10,036 nt of DNA, taken from positions 1 through 10,036 of the forward strand of contig JAPKZP010000667.1 of the NCBI GenBank assembly GCA_026393735.1, written 5' to 3'. A model generated the notes under the pieces. It saw only the letters and a list, made by a program, of their open reading frames with translations. It had not been told where the DNA came from and searched no databases. A program made the translations under genes and the position numbers. This document shows positions 6,879 through 10,036 of this stretch, one piece after another (the stretch's first letter is position 1; every line of letters begins with the position of its first letter). This stretch comes from Acidobacteriota bacterium. GTDB taxonomy: Bacteria > Acidobacteriota > Vicinamibacteria > Vicinamibacterales > JAKQTR01.

Positions 6879-9593
6879 GTGTCCACTTCGGATCGATCCG
6901 CCTCGCCAAAGGCCGTCGCGGCGGCGACGCCCGCCATGCGTCAGTATTTCGACGCAAAACGGCAGTACCGCGACGCGATCGTGTTCTTCCGGATGGGCGA
7001 CTTCTACGAGATGTTCTACGAGGATGCGCTGGCGGCCGCGCGCGCCCTCGACCTCACGCTGACCTCCCGATCGAAGGACGCGGATGGCGGCAACATCCCG
7101 ATGTGCGGCGTGCCCTACCACGCCGCCGAGACCTATCTGGCCCGCCTCGTCAAGAAGGGCTTCCGCGTGGCGATCTGCGAGCAGGTCGAGGACCCGCGTA
7201 AGGCCAAGGGCCTGGTCCGCCGCGAAGTGGTTCGCGTGGTGTCGCCCGGGACCTTCACCGAGGGAGGGTATCTCGAGGCACGTGAACCCGCATTCCTGCT
7301 GGCACTGGCCCCGGTCGGATGGCCGGACACGGCGTCTGGCGTAACGCGCGACGGGGCCGCCGGGCCGGCTGTGCCGGGAGATCCTCCGGTCATTGGCGCG
7401 GCCCTTCTCGACCTGTCGACCGGCGAGTTCCTTGCTGCGGAGTACCCCGGCCGCGACGGCCTGCCCGCGCTCCGGGACGAAATGGCTGTCCTGCGGCCGC
7501 GCGAAATCATCGTGCCCGCAGAAGTGGACGTGGACGGCATCGTGCCGCCGGCGGTCCGCGGGATCGCGTCCGTCACGCGTGTCGACGGATGGACCTTCGA
7601 ACTCGACAGCGCCCGGCGTACCCTGCTCGCGCAATTCCACACCCAGTCGCTCGGCGGGTTCGGCCTGGAAGGTCATACGGCAGCCATTCGCGCGGCTGGG
7701 GCGCTCGTGCACTACCTTCAGGACACGCAGAAAGCCGAACTGACGCACGTCCGCAGCGTGACGTTCAAGGAACACGCCGATCGTCTCGTCGTGGATCCCC
7801 AGACGCTGAAGCACCTCGAGATCGTCGAATCCCTCGATGGCGGCCGTGCCGGCTCGCTGCTCCAGGAGTTGGATCGGACCGCAACCCCGATGGGCGCGCG
7901 CCTGCTCCGCTCGTGGCTGCTGCGGCCGCTGATTTCGCTCGAACGGATTCGCGACCGTGTCGACGCCGTGGAGGAGTTTGCGTTCCGGACGACGGAACGC
8001 GGCAAGTTCCGGGACGCGCTCAAGAACATGCACGATCTCGAGCGCCTGGTGGCCCGCACGGCGCTCGGCACGGCGGGCCCCCGCGACCTCGTGGCCCTGC
8101 GCAGTTCGCTCGCGCTGGTGCCCCGCCTGCGACTCGTCCTGGAGTCGTTCCAGGCTCCGCATGTCTCGAGCCTGCTGGCCCAGCTCGACGACGTGGCGGA
8201 GGTCCGGGACGAGATCGATCGCACGCTCATCGACGAGCCCCCGGCACTGGCGCGCGAGGGCGGCTTCGTCCGGGACGGCCGCGATCCCGAGATTGACGAC
8301 CTGCGCCAGATCTCGCGATCGGGCAAACAGGTCATCGCGCAACTGGAGGAGCAGGAGCGTGCCCGCACCGGGATCAGCTCACTGAAGGTCCGCTACAACC
8401 GTGTGTTCGGCTACTACATCGAAGTGTCCAAGTCGAACCTGCACGCGGTGCCGCCTGACTACCATCGCAAGCAGACGATCGCGGGCGGCGAGCGCTTCAT
8501 CACGCCCGCCCTCAAGGAATACGAAGAGAAGGTGCTCGGCGCCGACGAACGCATCCTCGAGCGCGAAGTCGAGTTGTTCGACGCCCTGCGCGCCAGGGTC
8601 GCGACGGAAGCCGGACGCGTCCAGGACACCGCGCGTGCGGCGGCCACGCTCGACGTACTGGCGGCGCTCGCCGACGTGTCCGCCCATCACAACTACGTGA
8701 AGCCTCACGTCCACGACGGTGACGACCTGTCCATTGTGGACGGCCGCCATCCGGTCGTCGAACGCTACAGCCCCGATCCGTTCGTCCCGAACGACACGCA
8801 ACTCGACGGGACCGCGCGGCAACTGGTGATTCTCACCGGCCCGAACATGGGCGGCAAGTCCACGTACCTGCGGCAGGTCGCGCTCATCAGCCTCATGGCG
8901 CAGGCGGGGTCATTCGTGCCGGCGCGGGAAGCCAGTCTTGGCGTCGTCGATCGCATCTACGCGCGGGTGGGCGCCTCGGACAACATCGCGCGCGGACAGT
9001 CGACCTTCATGGTCGAGATGCAGGAAACGGCCAACATCCTGCATACGGCAACCTCTCGCAGCCTCGTGATCCTCGACGAGATCGGCCGCGGCACCTCCAC
9101 GTTCGACGGCCTGAGCATCGCGTGGGCTGTCGCCGAACACCTGGCCACGAACCAGCGGGCCCGTCCCAAGACGTTGTTCGCCACGCATTACCACGAACTC
9201 ACCGAACTGGCCGACACGCTCCCCGGCGTCGTCAACGCGCACGTGACGGCCCGCGAGTGGCGCGACGACATCGTCTTCCTGCGCAAGGTGGTGCCGGGCC
9301 GCTCGGACCGCAGCTACGGCATCCAGGTCGCCCGCCTCGCCGGCATTCCCGCCGACGTCATTGCGCGCGCGCGTGCGATCCTCGATGCCCTCGAACAGGA
9401 TGCCCTCGCACGCGGAGGCAGACCGACGGTTGCGCGGTCGGGCGCGGACGCCCGCCAGCAACTGGGCCTGTTCGAGGCCCCGTCACCGCTGGAGGCCCTG
9501 GCGAGGCGCCTCAGAGACGTGGACGTGAACCGCCTGACGCCCCTCGAGGCTTTGACACTGCTTGCCGACCTCCAGCGCGAGGTTGGCGAATGA
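6879..9593 (+). CDS. mutS: DNA mismatch repair ATPase MutS
   Basis: Recognises base mismatches and small loops and recruits MutL to start repair. The 904-residue protein has the full bacterial MutS1 layout. The mismatch-binding domain carries the Phe-X-Glu motif F42-Y43-E44 in GDFYEMF. Domain II follows from about 171, core and clamp domains III/IV from about 290 to 600, then the ATPase domain with Walker A GPNMGGKS (654-661), Walker B ILDE (D733, E734), GRGTST (736-741) and ATHYHEL. The C-terminal tail ends with the usual LTPLEAL element. A Gly/Pro/Ala-rich insert at about 148-170 lengthens the domain I-II linker. GTG at 6879 is chosen because the conserved TPxM (17-20) must be included and the next ATG (6936) would remove it. 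No Shine-Dalgarno precedes it. The MutS2 alternative is excluded by domain I and the absence of a Smr domain. Confidence 0.97.
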   Translation: MSTSDRSASPKAVAAATPAMRQYFDAKRQYRDAIVFFRMGDFYEMFYEDALAAARALDLTLTSRSKDADGGNIPMCGVPYHAAETYLARLVKKGFRVAICEQVEDPRKAKGLVRREVVRVVSPGTFTEGGYLEAREPAFLLALAPVGWPDTASGVTRDGAAGPAVPGDPPVIGAALLDLSTGEFLAAEYPGRDGLPALRDEMAVLRPREIIVPAEVDVDGIVPPAVRGIASVTRVDGWTFELDSARRTLLAQFHTQSLGGFGLEGHTAAIRAAGALVHYLQDTQKAELTHVRSVTFKEHADRLVVDPQTLKHLEIVESLDGGRAGSLLQELDRTATPMGARLLRSWLLRPLISLERIRDRVDAVEEFAFRTTERGKFRDALKNMHDLERLVARTALGTAGPRDLVALRSSLALVPRLRLVLESFQAPHVSSLLAQLDDVAEVRDEIDRTLIDEPPALAREGGFVRDGRDPEIDDLRQISRSGKQVIAQLEEQERARTGISSLKVRYNRVFGYYIEVSKSNLHAVPPDYHRKQTIAGGERFITPALKEYEEKVLGADERILEREVELFDALRARVATEAGRVQDTARAAATLDVLAALADVSAHHNYVKPHVHDGDDLSIVDGRHPVVERYSPDPFVPNDTQLDGTARQLVILTGPNMGGKSTYLRQVALISLMAQAGSFVPAREASLGVVDRIYARVGASDNIARGQSTFMVEMQETANILHTATSRSLVILDEIGRGTSTFDGLSIAWAVAEHLATNQRARPKTLFATHYHELTELADTLPGVVNAHVTAREWRDDIVFLRKVVPGRSDRSYGIQVARLAGIPADVIARARAILDALEQDALARGGRPTVARSGADARQQLGLFEAPSPLEALARRLRDVDVNRLTPLEALTLLADLQREVGE

Positions 9594-9628
9594 CGCGTGT
9601 CACGGCCGGCATCCGCGGAGCGTCGTGA
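9590..9628 (+). other. 12-codon mini-frame bridging mutS and the peptidase gene
   Basis: An ATG at 9590 overlaps the mutS TGA as ATGA and opens a frame of 12 codons (MTRVTAGIRGAS). Its own stop, TGA at 9626-9628, overlaps the next gene's GTG as GTGA. A GAGG lies 7 bases before the ATG. This could carry ribosomes from mutS to the peptidase gene as a coupling leader peptide. It may equally be chance, as stop-start overlaps are common in dense GC-rich DNA. Confidence 0.25.
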
Positions 9629-10036
9629 TCCGGCGGCGTATCCGGGCGGCCGTCGTGGCAGCGCTCGTCTGGGCCAGCCTCGCGGCCGTGGCGACGGCAG
9701 CGCCGCGATACGATCCCCGTTTCCGTTTCCGCGTCTGGCGCACACAGCACTTCCTGATCTACTACCACCAGGGCGAGACCGCGTCGGCCCGCCGCCTGGC
9801 CCGCGTCGCTGAAGAGGTCCGGGCCGACCTGCTGCGCCGCCTCGGCGTCAGGCCGCCGGGCCGCACCCACGTCGTGCTCGTCGATCAGACGGACCTCGCG
9901 AACGGCTGGTCGACGCCGATTCCCTACAACACGATCGAGATCGATGCAGCGCTCCCCGCGCCTTCGTCGTACCTGGGCAACCACGACGACTGGCTGCGTA
10001 TGGTCTTTTCCCACGAGTTCGCGCACATCCTGCACC
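9625..10036 (+). CDS. Secreted HExxH metallopeptidase-like protein (3' partial)
   Basis: The first 137 residues of a protein running off the right edge. The N-terminus is a clear signal peptide: basic MIRRRIR, a hydrophobic stretch at about 9-25, and a likely cleavage after ATAA near residue 26. The mature part begins with FRFRVWRTQHFLIYYH, then an amphipathic helix (ASARRLARVAEEVRADLLRRLG), a VVLVDQTD strand and NGWSTPIPYNTIEI. At the edge stands H130-E-F-A-H134-ILH, an HExxH zinc-binding motif. This resembles the MA-like peptidase domain at the start of large exported beta-propeller or outer-membrane proteins of Acidobacteriota and relatives; that assignment is from memory of the sequence style and needs the missing C-terminal part. 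GTG at 9625 is chosen for the signal peptide, with GGAG four bases upstream (short spacing). It lies 31 bases after mutS and is probably co-transcribed. Confidence 0.75.
   Translation, partial: MIRRRIRAAVVAALVWASLAAVATAAPRYDPRFRFRVWRTQHFLIYYHQGETASARRLARVAEEVRADLLRRLGVRPPGRTHVVLVDQTDLANGWSTPIPYNTIEIDAALPAPSSYLGNHDDWLRMVFSHEFAHILH

Noticed and set aside
6609..8342. A 577-codon minus-strand frame opposite the start of mutS and overlapping tsaB
   Set aside because: It overlaps two certain genes, has no family-like sequence, and its composition is that of the reverse of MutS codons.
1..10036. CRISPR arrays, tRNA or rRNA genes, transposases, att sites, toxin-antitoxin or defence genes
   Set aside because: I found no spaced direct repeats, cloverleaf-like tracts, terminal inverted repeats or matching protein motifs; the genes are chromosomal housekeeping genes with even composition.

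Overview
The window is GC-rich, densely coding bacterial chromosome with no sign of mobile DNA, CRISPR, rRNA or tRNA. The gene set is a NtrY-like sensor kinase, a short-form phosphatidylserine decarboxylase with a CDP-alcohol phosphatidyltransferase, a YdcH/DUF465 protein, RimI, TsaB, MutS, and a secreted HEFAH-type peptidase. Together with the GTG starts this looks most like a Gram-negative bacterium of the Acidobacteriota (Vicinamibacteria-like). That placement is inferred from protein style, not proven. A deltaproteobacterium cannot be excluded.

Layout. From the left edge to 3628 (+) runs a very large membrane histidine kinase whose N-terminus lies outside the window. It converges, with only 9 bases between the stop codons, on a minus-strand block that reads right to left: tsaB (6831-6097), rimI (6100-5636), a YdcH-like gene (5469-5221), psd (5076-4453) and pssA (4459-3638). 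tsaB/rimI overlap by 4 bases (ATGA) and psd/pssA by 7, so each pair is probably one translationally coupled unit. Two GC hairpins at 5134-5204 separate the YdcH gene from psd. A 47-base divergent gap (6832-6878) separates tsaB from mutS (6879-9593, +). mutS is followed by a 12-codon open frame that overlaps both the mutS stop and the GTG start of a secreted metallopeptidase-like gene, which runs off the right edge.

How the genes work together. psd and pssA are consecutive enzymes of phosphatidylethanolamine synthesis: PssA makes phosphatidylserine and Psd decarboxylates it. tsaB (tRNA t6A modification) and rimI (N-acetylation of ribosomal protein S18) are a common bacterial pairing of translation-related genes. 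mutS is DNA mismatch repair. The kinase is a two-component sensor whose response regulator is not in the window.

This is mostly an ordinary housekeeping region; I found no convincing undescribed system. The points most worth a second look are the unusual membrane architecture of the kinase, the apparent leaderless or SD-less starts of mutS and psd with an AT-rich hexamer 7-9 bases upstream, the mini-frame joining mutS to the peptidase, and the paired hairpins. No stretch longer than 300 bases lacks a gene.
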